From Histoplasma ohiense (lineage: Eukaryota > Ascomycota > Eurotiomycetes > Onygenales > Ajellomycetaceae), in the NCBI GenBank assembly GCA_017607445.1, contig JAEVHH010000003.1, positions 186,001 to 250,000 of the forward strand: 64,000 nucleotides of DNA, in the 5' to 3' direction. Shown in pieces: positions 47,140 through 59,684 of the stretch (the first letter of the stretch is position 1; each line of letters opens with the position of its first letter). The position numbers and the translations under genes are program-made. The notes beneath the pieces were generated by a model. It did no database searches. It saw nothing but the letters and a program-made list of their open reading frames with translations, and was not told the DNA's origin.

Positions 47140-48898
47140 TCAACCCCGCTCGCTCCCCCGCATTCTCACTGCTTGCCCGTATTTCTGTAGCTTCGTGATC
47201 AACGCATCTCCTTGCTTCACTACATCTGCATACTGCTTATTCTTGTCGTCTGGCCGGTTCGTCTCAATGATGCCGTTGACACGGTCAATCGTGCATGCTA
47301 TTCTGTCGCCGGCGATGAATTTGGCAAGATCCCTGGGTGCAGCGAACGTTGCTTAGTCACACACACATACACACACGCACACACACACACAGAGAGAGAG
47401 AGAGAGGTAGGTAGAGACAAGTCTCTCGTGTCATAGTATAATGAGCAGTGAACGGGGATGACGATGATACATACTTATCAAGGAAATCAACGGTGACGCC
47501 AAAATCGTTCGCCATGCTACTCAGACCGACAACACGATAACTTTGCAGCAGTTGCTGGTATCCGCGTAGCCGCATCTCGCGCACAAACCACACCCGGTGT
47601 TCATGGAGGTAGCGGTCTTTACTCAGGAAATTGTCCTCAACGGCCGCTAGCGCCAGGAAGAACGAGCGGTAAATGCCATTGTACAAGCTGCTAACAAGGT
47701 TGGAGAGTGGGGAGAAGTCCATTGGGATCTCTTCCTCTGGCACAAATCCACTTTCAGCGCCGAGGGTGGTAAGATTTACAACCGTCGACGCGACCCCTGG
47801 AGTTGTGGTTGCCGTGGCATCTTTCATCTCTTCATCCCCAACACCGGGGCCCGAGGAATCTGAGCGACTTAAGGCGGGTATCTTGTCTTCTCCTTCTCCG
47901 AGGATGGCCTTGATTTCAGGCGCATCGACGACTTTTGCTTTAAAATCCACGCGCTTCAAGGCAAGGGAGCCCGCCAAGACGGAGTAGACAACAAGAGACG
48001 AGTAACTGCATAATTCGTAGCTGGTGAACGTAGACAAGCTGTCGAGGAGAAGCGTTGCGGCCAGGTTATATGAGCGGATGGTGAGGAGGTGGAGTCCCTT
48101 GTAGGCCTTTAGACGATTTCTTCGGTCCCAGTCCCCGCCACTCTCGACCAATGCGCCTGCTCTCTCAATCTGCTTTTTGACAAACACCTTATCCCCAAAG
48201 AACAGCCCGATCCGGATGATTGCCAGAATCAAGTCAATCTTCGTGCCCAGAATGCCGGTCTTTTCAAGAACTGCTTCGTAAGCAGCAACTGCCTTGTCCT
48301 AAACGAGTGCAGATTACAGTTAGAGAAAATGAAAAAGGACAGATGACAAGGGCAAAAAGAAGAAGAAGAAGAAGAAAAAGAAGAAGAAGAAAACGGAGAA
48401 AACAAAAAATGAGAATAAATAAGATCTCACCCTATCTCCAACCCGAGCCCAGAATTCCGCTCGCTTCGCCCGAGCAGCCTGGACTTCAGTATCACCCGCC
48501 GCTTCCGCGGCATCATCTTCCTCCTTCTGCAAAGCATCAAGTTCTTTCTTATTCTCCTCTACCAGCGAATCATAGAGCTTCTCATCCCACGGCAGGATCA
48601 TCTTCTGCGATACTTTCCTGCCTGACAGAAGATTCGACGCGACGACGCCGCCTTTACTGCTTGCGGCGGCTGCGGGTTGGGAAGAGGTAGCGCCCTCGCC
48701 CGTGGTGTTCAAGATGCCGTCGACCGGATGGGCCAAATGCCGGTATAGTGGGGCCATGTGATGGTGCAGAATGGCAGACTGCAGCTTCTTCAGCGAGGCC
48801 TGTTGGGATGTCTGGGGACATGCTGGGTTGGAGAGGTTGAAGATGTCTTGGGCAAGGGAGAGGTTGGGGTATTTGGCGTATTGTGGATCGGAACTCAT
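47140..48898 (-). CDS. RPN7: 26S proteasome regulatory subunit Rpn7 (PSMD6), 494 residues, three exons
   Basis: Rpn7 is a PCI-domain scaffold subunit of the proteasome lid. Exons are 48,898-48,431, 48,298-47,475 and 47,332-47,140, in phase (1,485 bases). Family text includes YPNLSLAQDIFNLSNP at the N-terminus and DKAVAAYEAVLEKTGILGTKIDLILAIIRIGLFFGD (TPR-like helices). Next come YSSLVVYSVLAGSLALKRVDFKAKVVDAPEI and a C-terminal PCI/winged-helix region with VDFLDK and CTVDRVNGIIETNRPDDKN. It is about 100 residues longer than human PSMD6. Much of the excess is a Ser/Thr/Gly-rich insert of about 45 residues just before MDFSPLSN, as often seen in filamentous fungi. Intron 2 (142 bp) contains a CA/GA microsatellite. 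Confidence 0.95.
47357..47405 (+). repeat. (CA)n(GA)n microsatellite inside RPN7 intron 2
   Basis: CACACA tracts followed by AGAGAG lie between the GTATGT donor and CCCAG acceptor of the gene on the other strand. Read in the gene's direction this is a TC then GT run upstream of the branch region. Confidence 0.85.
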
Positions 48899-51800
48899 GA
48901 CTGCGGGCGAGCGAGAGGGTAGAGGAGATGAGGGAGAGTGGGGAGGTGAGGAGAAGGCAAAGGAGTGTATGGGAGGGGCAAATATATATAGAGGGGGAGA
49001 GAGGGAGAGAGAGAGCGTAAGTCTGTGAATGTCAAGCTGTGGTTGAGAGTTCACAAGATGAGCTGGAGCTTCAGATATTCCGGCTGGGCTAAAATAGGCC
49101 TAGCGCGACTTTTCGCTTCCCCAAGTTCCTTGAACATCCACATTCTCAAATCTCAATTTATCTATTTGAGATACGAAATCAAAGGGTTATATTTCGGGTT
49201 CAACTTGTCCTAGCATCTGTGTTGTGTTTGATTTGTTGATGCTGCTGTTTACGTGAGGTTTAACACAATCATGCTTTACCTCTGGTCCTACAAATGACTA
49301 TCTGATAGCCCCTGATGGGCCTGATCCTTTCGGTCAGGAAAATACATGGGGGACGGTCTGCTAATCTTAGCTCTCTCAACGGTGTTTTGGCAAGGTGTAT
49401 ATCCTGTTCAAGCAGCGCATTTTGCCCAGTCACTTCTCAGGTCCCCCGCCTTGGACTCGAAAAGAAAAAGATGATGTGTGATTAGCGATAGTTTCCAAAT
49501 TTCTGGTGGTAGATATGCACCGGGTATAGAGAAAATATTCGGGAAGTTGGAAAATTGCTCTCTGTATACCTTGGTACATATTCCACGAGAAGATTCGATA
49601 CTGGCGAGAAAAACTGTCTTTTCGAGCTCCTTCGATCGCTTACCAGCGTGGCTACTTTTGCTTTCTTCCTGTTAAACAAGTTGCGACTGCCGAAATACCC
49701 AGTGAATATCAGATCAAGCAGCATTTGAGAATACAGGCAAACAACAACAGCTTCAGGATGTTACAGGGGAGTGGGTGAATAGCCTCACCGCGGTGGAGTT
49801 GATCCATCCCATACGTCTCAGCCTCCGTGGAGCAACAAACTCCTCTCCTCTCTTGATCAGAGAAACAGGCGCCGGCTACGGGATTGTACTGTGCCTCCAT
49901 AATAGAAGCAAGATGTGAAGAAGAAGGCAGTGCAGGGTAACTTTAAATCATCATCGGAGCGCTGAACAACTTTCCCGCACCACATCACACACCCTGCAAA
50001 GTTGGCGAAGATATCGAAATGCGTAGCTAGCAGCCAGCAGCGACATAGTAGCTTTTTTTGCAATCCGCTAAGCTGATCGTGGTGGTTGTTTTCCCAACAG
50101 CCCCCTCCCTCAAACAACAATGCATTCGAAAGTGGAACTTCTTCACCCAACACCTTCCCGCCGCGAATGAAGATATTGCGTCAGAGGCGGCGGCATCAAA
50201 AAGTTGGGGTTACATATGATACAGCCATCAAAACAGCGTTGATGGGCCGACCATGTTTGATATGTTTGTCTAAGGCGTGCTTAGCAAGCCGTCATTTTGT
50301 TGTCTATGTCGTTGAGGCGTCCACGGTGCGGATATCAGCTACATGGGGGAAGGCTGGGGAAGTTAAAGGACTACTTTTGATCCTACAGACTATACAATTA
50401 AATTAGTTATATTAGATTATCTATGTCACTACAACCTCCATACCAGAAGCAACTACATGTATAAATCTACTCCAGCAACAACCTAAAACTGAGGAGGTGC
50501 AGTTGCTAGTGTTAACCAATCATCCCGCAGGCAAATAAAATGCCCCGTTCAGGCAATTTCTCCCAGAGCACGATCCGAAAACCCAACGACGAATGGGAGT
50601 CAATTCAATGGTAAGATCTGGATAGTTCAAAACAAAAACGAACAACATGAAAAAGAAAATACTAAAAAATACAATACAATACCCATCACCCTGGGTAGGA
50701 AATGCGGGAACCAACGGCTCGGGAGGTTGCTTGGCGGGCTGAAGCGGGGATGGAGTGGATGGAGTGGATTGGAGTGGCGGAGGGTTTGACCAGGTTCGGT
50801 AGGCCAGGGGCTACGAGTCGTGGAAAGCCGGGGAATCGAGGAAGGGGAAGACGAAAAGGAACGAAAAAGGAACCAAGGGAAAAGAATCGAGGGAGAAAAA
50901 ATGTCGATGGAAAGAACATTCATCTTACTCAGGATAACGCAGGGATGTTAGAGCAAGGGTTGACATGGAGAATGAATATATCAGAGTAGACTCCGCCAGA
51001 GAATGAGAGCAATCTCCCATCTCCCATCACTTGCTGTCTAATTGAGAGCAAAGGAAAACTATACTACGGAGTACTTCTGACATCATAAGGAATGAACAGG
51101 AACAAAGTTGTTTTCGTCGCCGTGGCGAATATCGTGGAAATCCCTGTCTTAGGCTCCGGCCAGGCCCCGAAACAAGGCTGTGGCGCTAAACCTTGAACTC
51201 AAAAAAGCAAAAAACAAAATAAAATAAAAGTACAAAAAAAAAAAAATACAAAAAAAGCAAGCAAGGGACGAATCAGAAGTGGGCCGCGGATTGCCGTGAG
51301 AGCGGGGAGACGTCGTGCCTGGCAGATAGGAAGGACTAGTATTTACCGTATGGAAGAAGCAAGAAGAGGAAACAATGGGGTTGGAGGAGAGAGGGAAAGA
51401 ATGTACATATTGTATATCTATGTATATCTAAGGAATATAGATAGATATGTGTGGAAGAAAAGGTATATAATATCGATCAATGAGAGAAGACACGATGATC
51501 AAATGAATGGGTCATATCGGGGTTGGCTGGTGTTACTCTGGCGGCGTACTGGTGCTTAGACGCGGCTTCAAGCTGCAGACCAGACCCGGCAGTGTTACAG
51601 AATGAGAGAGCAATCTGCAATCATCACAGCTCCTGCGCAGATACAGGGAAGGGCAACTTGAATCTACCGTTGGGCCAACCCTGTGGTCAGAACTGCATCT
51701 CATGTCTCTTGTCTGCAATCATATACCAGTGTAGAGAGCCCTGGAGGCGAAAAATGACTCGCACAACCACCCGAGTTTCCCAGCGACAAACCGTGGAAGA

Positions 51801-52417
51801 TTCTCTTCTCTCGCACCGTGGATCCACCTGCTTCATCCACGCCCTGACTCAGCAGAGTTCAGCAGCAAAGCGTCATACCTGCGCAGGAGGCAAAGACCCA
51901 TCGGGAGAACCCGGGGCCACCCTCAGGCCCCCCCACGGGTCATTGGCCTTGTCCAGCGCCCTGCAGGCCTGGCCCGGAGCCAAAGTGGAAGCCCTGTCCT
52001 CGACGACCCGGGATCTCCCGTGCTGGGTGGGGAACGGCGGAAGAATCGAGTAACAAACCTGAAACCCGCGTACGGAGTATTTATGATCTGAGGCCCGCCG
52101 TGGCCCAGCGAAGCCCCCAGCGAAGCCCCCAGCGAAGCCCAGCTCCATCCTCGACGACTTTGCTGCGCTCCTTACCCAATAATCGCCCGGCTGCTGACCT
52201 CAATCGCTCGAGGTATTATATTATATCATACCTGCCAATCATACTTATTACCATTACCCGTTACCACCCCCGTTGAAACCCCCCAACCCTCGTCCACCCC
52301 CCCAAGACCCACGGGGCCAAACTCACAGGAACCACTCAATATTACCACCAATCTACCCATTTACCATCTGCCATTTTCGCCGATTTGCGTTTGGTCTCCC
52401 GTTCTTCGCCGTTCCGC
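48899..52417. other. 3.5-kb divergent upstream region of RPN7 and PEP carboxykinase
   Basis: The two genes start away from each other. The tract holds a TATATA/GAGAG stretch near RPN7 (48,980-49,015), A-rich runs (51,200-51,260), an ACGGAGTA copy at 51,065 and another near 52,071, and three tandem 13-bp units at 52,105-52,142. Open stretches up to 176 codons (51,523-52,053) show no family resemblance. A large promoter would suit a carbon-regulated PEP carboxykinase gene. Confidence 0.5.
52105..52142 (+). repeat. Three tandem copies of a 13-bp unit upstream of PEP carboxykinase
   Basis: CAGCGAAGCCCCC is repeated nearly exactly three times, about 280 bp before the start codon. It could be a binding-site cluster in the promoter or 5' leader, or a simple slippage repeat. 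Confidence 0.7.
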
Positions 52418-53259
52418 ATGGCTTCCGGTTCTGCTTCGGGTGCAGGCTCGTCTCCCCTGGGCCCGGCTGCGGCTGCGGCTGCTGCTGCTGCTACTCGTGC
52501 TGCCATTCATATACCCCCGAATTCCCCTCGCTACTCCTCCTCCTCCAACCCAGTTCCGCCCACCCTCGCCGCCTTCTCCGACTTCTCCGACTTTGCCAGA
52601 CAGCTGCAGGCTAAGCAACAGCATTCCAACTACCACTCCTCCTCGCTGTCCACCTCGCTCAAAGACATGGTTGCCGCTTCGGTAAACCGCACCTCGCTGC
52701 ATCCCTCGGGTGTACAGTATGTGTTCTCCTCTGTTCTTCCCGGTGAACTTGAATTGGTTATAATAAAAATACTATCTCTATATCTATCTATCTATCCATC
52801 CATCTATCTATCTATCTATCTATGTATACATACATACCCAATGTGATGCAGAAAACTAACTAACGTGTTCTACATGCAAAGGCCTGGCGTGGGACACACA
52901 GAACTCGAGGAAGAACTCCATGAAACTGCCCACATCGACTACGAGCGGGTATCAATTGTAAGGGCTGCTGCCTCTTTCCATATATTATCCATCTATATCT
53001 ATACCTATCTCTTCCCCCTCATTAACCTCACTAACAACGGGCAATGACATATAGATCGCCAACCCAGCTGTCCCCTCCCTCTACGAAGATGCGTTGGTCT
53101 ACGAAACAGGCACCGCCATCACCTCTACCGGTGCCCTAACTGCCTACTCGGGTGCAAAGACTGGCAGATCGCCGCTCGACAAGCGAATTGTAAAGGAGCC
53201 CTCGTCCGAGAATGAAGTCTGGTGGGGGCCTGTAAACAAGCCCATGTCGCCTGAGGTAA

Positions 53260-53307
<48 letters not shown>

Positions 53308-55238
53308 CTCTCTCTACTTTTGTTTTTCTATCTTTCTTCATTCTTTGTTGTAGCCACCCTTCATTCTACCAAGAATAAAAACAATCCCCCGGGCCTTGCA
53401 TCATACCCTTGCCCAGTTTCTCCACTTGATGCTGTTTGTTATGTAATGCCCTGTCCAAGCCGCTGCTCTCTTGGCTAGCTCCTTCCCCGCACTTGGGACT
53501 TCTGCGCCGCTTCCTTTTTCGTTTTTCCATTTTCCTTTTTCCTTGTCGATCCGGGGAAGTGATCACGTGTCAGCATGACGTCAACTGACTAATCTCCCTC
53601 TTCCGATTGGCCAATTTGCATTCACACAAGCTAACCAACTGCAATCGTTTCGATTCAGGTCTGGAGAATCAACAGAGAACGCGCTGTCGACTATCTCAAC
53701 ACCAGAAACCGCATCTATGTCATCGATGGCTTTGCCGGCTGGGACGAGCGCTACAGAATCAGCGTCAGGGTCGTCTGCGCCCGTGCCTACCATGCCCTCT
53801 TCATGCGCAACATGCTCATCCGGCCCTCGAGCGAGGAGCTCAAGTCCTTCCACCCGGACTATGTCATCTACAATGCCGGCTCCTTCCCCGCCAACAGATG
53901 GACTGAGGGAATGACCTCCGCCACATCTATCGCCATCAACTTTGCCGAAAAGGAGATGGTCATCCTCGGCACTGAGTATGCTGGCGAGATGAAGAAGGGC
54001 GTCTTCACCGTGCTGTTCTACGAAATGCCCGTCAAGCACAACGTGCTCACCTTGCACTCGTCCGCCAACCAGGGCCCGGACGGCGATGTCACTGTTTTCT
54101 TCGGCCTTTCTGGCACTGGCAAAACGACCCTGTCGGCCGATCCCAAGCGAGCATTGATTGGTGATGACGAGCACTGCTGGACTGACCGTGGTGTCTTCAA
54201 CATTGAAGGAGGGGTATGTTGCCTCACCCCGATTATATATATACATGGCCTTTTTTTTTTCGGGTGCCTAACTTGTTTTCTTTTTATGTGACAGTGCTAC
54301 GCCAAGTGCATCGGTTTGTCCGCAGAGAAGGAGCCTGATATTTTCAATGCAATCCGCTTCGGAGCCGTATTGGAGAACGTCGTCTTCGATCCCACAACCA
54401 GAGTCGTTGACTATGACGATTCAACTCTCACCGAGAACACCCGATGGTATGTCCCAATTTAGCTTTCTTCTTCCAATATAAATATATATGTATATATATA
54501 TTTCCTCCGCCTTAAAAGCTAATAAATTGTTGCAGTGCCTACCCAATCGAATATATTGATAATGCCAAAATCCCCTGCATCGCTGAAGCCCACCCCAAGA
54601 ACATCATCCTCCTCACATGTGACGCCCGCGGCGTCCTCCCACCCATCTCCAAACTAACCACCGAACAAACCATGTTCCACTTCATCTCCGGTTACACTTC
54701 CAAGATGGCCGGCACCGAGGACGGCGTCACTGAGCCCCAGGCCACGTTTTCCTCGTGTTTCGCCCAACCTTTCCTCGCACTCCACCCCATGCGCTACGCC
54801 CGCATGCTTGCCGATAAAATCTCCCAACACAAAGCCAACGCCTGGCTGCTCAACACTGGCTGGGTCGGCGCCGGTGCCACCACGGGCGGCAAACGCTGCC
54901 CGCTCAAATACACCCGTGCCATCCTCGATGCCATCCACAGCGGCGAGCTCGCCAAAGCAGAGTACGAAGTCTACGATGTCTTCAACCTCTTCGTCCCCAA
55001 GTCCTGCCCGGGCGTGCCCAGCGAGCTCCTCAACCCGAAGACAAGCTGGACCGCCTCCACCCCCTTCGAGAACGAGGTCAACAAACTCGCCGTGCTGTTC
55101 AATGAGAACTTCAAGAAGTATTCCGATGAGGCTACCAAGGAGGTCCTTGCGGCTGCACCTGTCGTGTCTGGTAGCGGTGCTGCTACCTCTGCTGGGGTAA
55201 ATTGCACCAAGCCCTCGACGAACGGGGCTTCGGCTTGA
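52418..55238 (+). CDS. acuF: ATP-dependent phosphoenolpyruvate carboxykinase, 661 residues, six exons
   Basis: PEP carboxykinase converts oxaloacetate and ATP to phosphoenolpyruvate, the entry step of gluconeogenesis. Exons are 52,418-52,716, 52,882-52,957, 53,055-53,255, 53,659-54,213, 54,295-54,446 and 54,536-55,238, in phase (1,986 bases). Landmarks are LTAYSGAKTGRSPLDKRIV, the substrate loop IDGFAGWDERYRI, and the ATP P-loop GLSGTGKTTLSAD at about 340, followed by LIGDDEHCWTD with metal-binding Asp. Further on are IEGGCYAKCIGL and the C-terminal HPMRYARMLADKI. It exceeds the roughly 600 residues of most fungal enzymes. The extra length is a Ser/Ala-rich start with nine consecutive Ala (17-25) and a Ser/Ala-rich tail after EVLAAAP. 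Intron 3 is 403 bp and, like intron 1, holds a microsatellite. Carbon-source control is expected from the family, not shown here. Confidence 0.97.
52774..52826 (+). repeat. (TATC)n tetranucleotide array inside PEP carboxykinase intron 1
   Basis: Repeated CTAT/CCAT tetramers fill the centre of a 165-bp intron. It is likely length-polymorphic between isolates. Confidence 0.85.
53261..53303 (+). repeat. (TC)n array at the start of PEP carboxykinase intron 3
   Basis: About 20 TC dinucleotides begin a few bases after the GTAAGC donor of the 403-bp intron. On the transcript this is a long pyrimidine tract close to the donor. Confidence 0.85.
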
Positions 55239-58200
55239 CTAGCGCCAGGAGCATCGAGGCGGGCGGTGTTTAAGCAGAGGCTGCGGAAGGTGTTCCGCTC
55301 GGAACGGCCATCCCAAGCCAAAGCAAAAGCCACAAGAGGGAAAGAGTGAAAAGGGAAAAAAGAGACAAATGTAAAAAAAAAAAAAAGAAAGAAAAAGAAA
55401 AAGAAATGAAAGAAAGGGAAGAAAAAAAGGAAATAAGAATACATTTCGTGAAAATCTGTTTTCTTCTCTTGTCTTTTCTTTTTTCATTGCGATGATAAGC
55501 GCTGAAATCCCTTCCTTGATTACCCTTCCCTCTTAAAACACCTTTTTTAAGGGTAAACGAAAGGGCAAATATATACACCAACGCCTCGTTGCTCCGTGTA
55601 GTTGTGACGGAAAGCGGAGAACGGAGAACGAAGCTGAAAAAAATGTTATTCGTTCAATGAAACATGGGGATTGAGGGGGAAATGTCAAAACAAAGCAAAC
55701 CCTCCTACCCCCAACCTGTATTCCAAATCTAACCTTTTCAATTTTCCTCGTTTTATTCTTTTATTTTTATTTTTATTTTCTTAACCTCCTGTGCCATGTT
55801 TTACGATTTCCAAAATTGTTCCATCTAATCTATTTCTTCCTTTGCCGATTCCTTTTAAATTTTCAGTCAATTTCCCCCTACCTGTTTTGATCCCGTGTTC
55901 TTTTTTTTAACCCGTTCTCTTTTCCTTTTCATGGCTCTAGTTGTCATAATTCCCTTGTCCCCTATATACAAAAACATAAACACATAACACATGTTGTTCC
56001 ATACGATTGATCACACACAGTAAGCGCATGAAACATGAAATCAATAAATAGCTGACGTATCTAAAAGAAGTTACGTGGCGGCGCTTCCCTTCCCAGTAGT
56101 TATTTAATCTAGTTCTTGGTTGGTGATTCGTGAGGCGTGCTGTATAATGTAAGCTTTAATCGCGCAAGCGTCGTCTATATTTCCATCATACTATAGTTTA
56201 TTTTTATTTTTTTTTTTTATTTTTTTTTTTTTTTTGTTGTTGTTTCCCACCCACAGCACCGAAAGGAGTCCTGAATCAAGGCGCGGGGGAAACAAACTCC
56301 CCCATCTTGAGATATTTAATTTATTGTAGTGATATTTATTTAGGGGCCCCCGCGTCTGACAGCACACTCTGACAGTAACCCATTCAGATCTTCTTCTAAG
56401 TTTTCTCTTCTTCGCGACGTTCGTTCGTCGTATGTAGTACGTAGTACGTAGTACAGTGTATGCATACTATAACTGGTGGTTAACTGATATCCCGCCCTTT
56501 CGACGACTTTCGCCTGGAGCCGCCAACGTCCCAGAGAGTACACTGTACAGTCAGGACATCTGTCGAGCTAGTGCTAGTATCTACAACCCCAGGGACGGGC
56601 TGTTGGGGTTGGCATTTCGGCTTCCAGAACGAAGGTCTTTTGCTGTTGCGCAAACAGGGGAAGGGGACCCGGCTGGCTGGCTGGCTGGCTGGCCGGCAGG
56701 CTTACGGAACCAACCAACCCACCTACCTGCGTACCCTTTAGTTAGTTGGTTAGTTATTACTTGCGTATTGTCGACGTGCGGTGGCGAGTCGAACAGGCGC
56801 GCAGCTTGGAAGGGGAAGCCCAAGCCCAAAGCGATCCAAAGCCAGAGCCAGAGCCAGCGCCAGAGGTGCGAGGAATGGGAATGTTCTGTAACTTTGTACG
56901 AGTCTCTCCCGGACAACGCCCAATTCCATCCTGCAGTGCCGACAAAGGCAATGTCTGATGTGTCTGATCAGAGCGCGTGTTCGCTGCAGGCACGGTCGGC
57001 TTCCCGCTAGACCTCGGATACGCGGGGATAGGATGGATGATACTGTGTCGCTGTCGCTGGGGGTCATGGCTGGTGGCTGTTCTATGTCTCACTTTTTCAC
57101 TCCGATGAACCCCTGACATGGTGAGAGTGAGATGACTGGTGACAGTGTGGCCTTTCTTTTTTTTTTTTTTTTTTTTTTTTTTGTTGTTGTCAGTATGGGC
57201 TCTTGAGTTGATTGTCAATTGTTGATCGACAGATTGTAGAACCAGTTGAAGATGCTCTGATACCTCAGCACGCTTGGTACTTACTTACGCATTCCTCCCA
57301 GATTGCGGTTTCTGACGGCGGGTACCATCACCGAAACAGAATCGCGGAGACATATTGCGCAGCGATTTCTTTCGAGAACTGCAGGTCGTGGTTCCAAGAT
57401 CGGGCCTTTTTCAGCCGCTGGGGTCGTTTCGGAATGTCAACTACCAGTTGGAGGAACGGGAACTCGACCGGGAGACGCAACCGGAAACAAAGACAATACA
57501 TTTGCCGCCAAATTGAGAGTTTGATGCGGCGTCCTTAATTTCTGCTGTCTCTCATTCCTCTCCCCCCTCCCCCCAACCCCCTCCTGTTGATGCCTGCTAC
57601 TCAGTCGTACCTCCATTCACAAGACAATACAAGGGGTTGTCCGCTGAAGAAAATGTCACCTCATAATAGTTCCTGAACTTTACGTAGTTTGGAATCGCTC
57701 GCCTCGCGGACACTATCTATAACTTCAGATTACCATTCTTTTGGAGCTATCTCTGCGGCTACACGAAAAGCTTCGTCAAGCCCCGAACCCTGCACTCCTA
57801 GCCCGCTCACTCTTCTGGCTCACCGGCAATAATAATGCGATTGGTGGTACGCCGCTTGCAGCCTGACAAACCAGACCCAGATCACCGACGCTGGCGCCAA
57901 TTACGCAAGAGTAATCCGTAGCGTCTGACCGAGATACCTTAATCTGACCACGGAAAATGAGCGACGTACCACGAATCCAGCTCGGCCGGAAAATGGAAAT
58001 GAGTGAGCTGAAAACCCGCGCCGGATCCTGGGGTGGGGGTCGGGGGAAAGCAGAAGACAGAGGATAGGTGGTATAGCGACACACGTTCACCATTCACCAC
58101 GCAGGCTACAGCAAACAGCACAGGACATGCGCCAATCAACCAAGCCGCAACTTTTTGGCGGGCGGCGGGCTGATAGAGGAGTCACCATCTCCCGCCGGCC

Positions 58201-58772
58201 CTGGTGTTGACATGTTCCAACAAAGATCATCCACCCCGAAGACACTAGGCAAGGCTATACGTAATCCACAAAGCTTAGCATACTTAACCTGCGTGCAAGC
58301 AGGGCCTGAAACCTTGCCGGGCTCAATTCAGGGGGCCCGGGGAAGGCGAAACAACAACACGCAGGAAGCACGCATGGCATGGGGTGAAAAATGAGTCGAT
58401 CGTGGGGCCCCAATCTAGACTCTTCTCTTTCGCTTGAGAGAGCCGGCTTTTCGGTTTGGTCATGTACTTTACCTGCTTAGATGAGCGTTGTCCGTGCAAG
58501 CAGGGGGGTTGATGTGGTTGGTTGGGTGTAACCAAGTCTGACTTGGAATGCGGATGGGGCTGTATGATCAGCAAAAGAAAAGAAAAGAATAAGAATAAGA
58601 AAAATGAAAAACGGAGGAAGAAAAAGAAAAAACAATAAAACAATAAACATAGTTAACCGCAACAGAGACTCAAAATATAACCAGCCGAGCGCCCCGCGGA
58701 CATACAATAAATCAATATACCAAAGCTTCTTCAATCCACCCCATTCCCGTCCTATCCCAATTGACCCAAACC
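55239..58772. other. 3.5-kb intergenic region after PEP carboxykinase
   Basis: 3' UTR-like A-rich and T-rich sequence runs to about 56,240, with long T runs at 56,205-56,236. Small tandem motifs follow: GTAGTAC x3 at 56,437-56,455, GGCT x5-6 near 56,676-56,696, and a 27-base T run at 57,156-57,182. Open stretches of up to 184 codons (56,456-57,010) overlap these repeats and show no family resemblance. The right end is the promoter of the small secreted protein. Confidence 0.5.
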
Positions 58773-59684
58773 ATGTTCTCCCCTATCTTGTCTGGCGCGG
58801 TCCCCTCCCTCTCTCCCCTTCTCTTCCTCCTCTTCCTCCTCTCCGTCTTCGTCTCCATATCGGCCACCACACCACTCCCGCACCGAAATCAGTGTTCCAC
58901 GTACTACGAACTCCTCTGCTGCCGAAACTCGTTTCCCCAGATGTCGCCCAAGAATGGCTTTTGGGGGTATAGATGTGAGTAGATCCCTTTCCAGAGAAGG
59001 AAATAACAAAAAAAAAAAAAAAAAAAAAAGAGAGAGAAAAGAAAAGAAAAGAAAAGACGCGACTGCCGCGATAGCACCCACTCCCCGCTATCCGTTTATT
59101 ACATTTATTTATCGTCTCTGGAAAACGGCCCCTGTTTAACTCTGTGTATCAACTCAACAGGCCGAACCCCTATCGGAGGGTGCCTCCAGACTGTAGAAGC
59201 GCCGTTGTGCTGTCCGCGTGGTGTAAGTTTCCCACCGAACGAAATATATAAATATATATATATATATATCTATCCATTCACTTCTCGTCAACTCGGGAGA
59301 TAGACGAGATGAGACGTGCTCTGCAGAAAGAGAATAAAAGCGTGTTTCTAACCACACACACTCACACACTCATATATATATATATATATATATAGCAACT
59401 CGACGACTGCGTCCAGCCGGGGAGTCCCCCCTTGCAAGATTGGTGATCGTGCGGGGGCTTTTGCATATGCTTTGAGATTCGTTCTTGCCCCTCTTCCTCT
59501 TCTTGTTCTTTTTCTTCCGTCGATGGCGAGCTTGAAGAAAAGACGGTTGAACAAGTAGGGGAGAATGAATACCGCTGCCCGACACACCACCCCGTCCCCG
59601 GCTTACTTTCTTAACAATCAGGTGTACGTTTCTGCCTTCTTCACCACATGCGCATGGCATTTCTGTTTTCAAGCCAGGGCGTAA
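58773..59684 (+). CDS. Small secreted cysteine-rich protein with hydrophobin-like Cys pairs, 108 residues, three exons
   Basis: Exons are 58,773-58,974, 59,161-59,222 and 59,622-59,684. Donors are GTGAGT and GTAAGT, acceptors AACAG and ATCAG, and phase is kept. Residues about 10-32 form a signal peptide (LSPLLFLLFLLSVFVSISA). The mature part carries Cys in the order C-x7-CC-x17-C-x6-C-x8-CC-x12-C-x4-C. The first eight, with two CC pairs, follow the hydrophobin order, but the C4-C5 gap of 6 is shorter than usual for class I (8 or more) or class II. It may be a divergent hydrophobin, or another apoplast-type Cys-rich protein. Intron 2 is 399 bp with AT and CA repeats, so the last exon is the least certain part. 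Expression in aerial or conidial stages would be expected if it is a hydrophobin. Confidence 0.5.

Noticed and set aside
51523..52053. 176-codon open frame upstream of PEP carboxykinase
   Set aside because: Composition is that of GC-rich promoter DNA, with no recognisable domain; competing open frames exist on the other strand.
56456..57010. 184-codon open frame and overlapping minus-strand frames
   Set aside because: They run through GGCT and GCCAGA repeats, which explains both the length and the multiple open frames.
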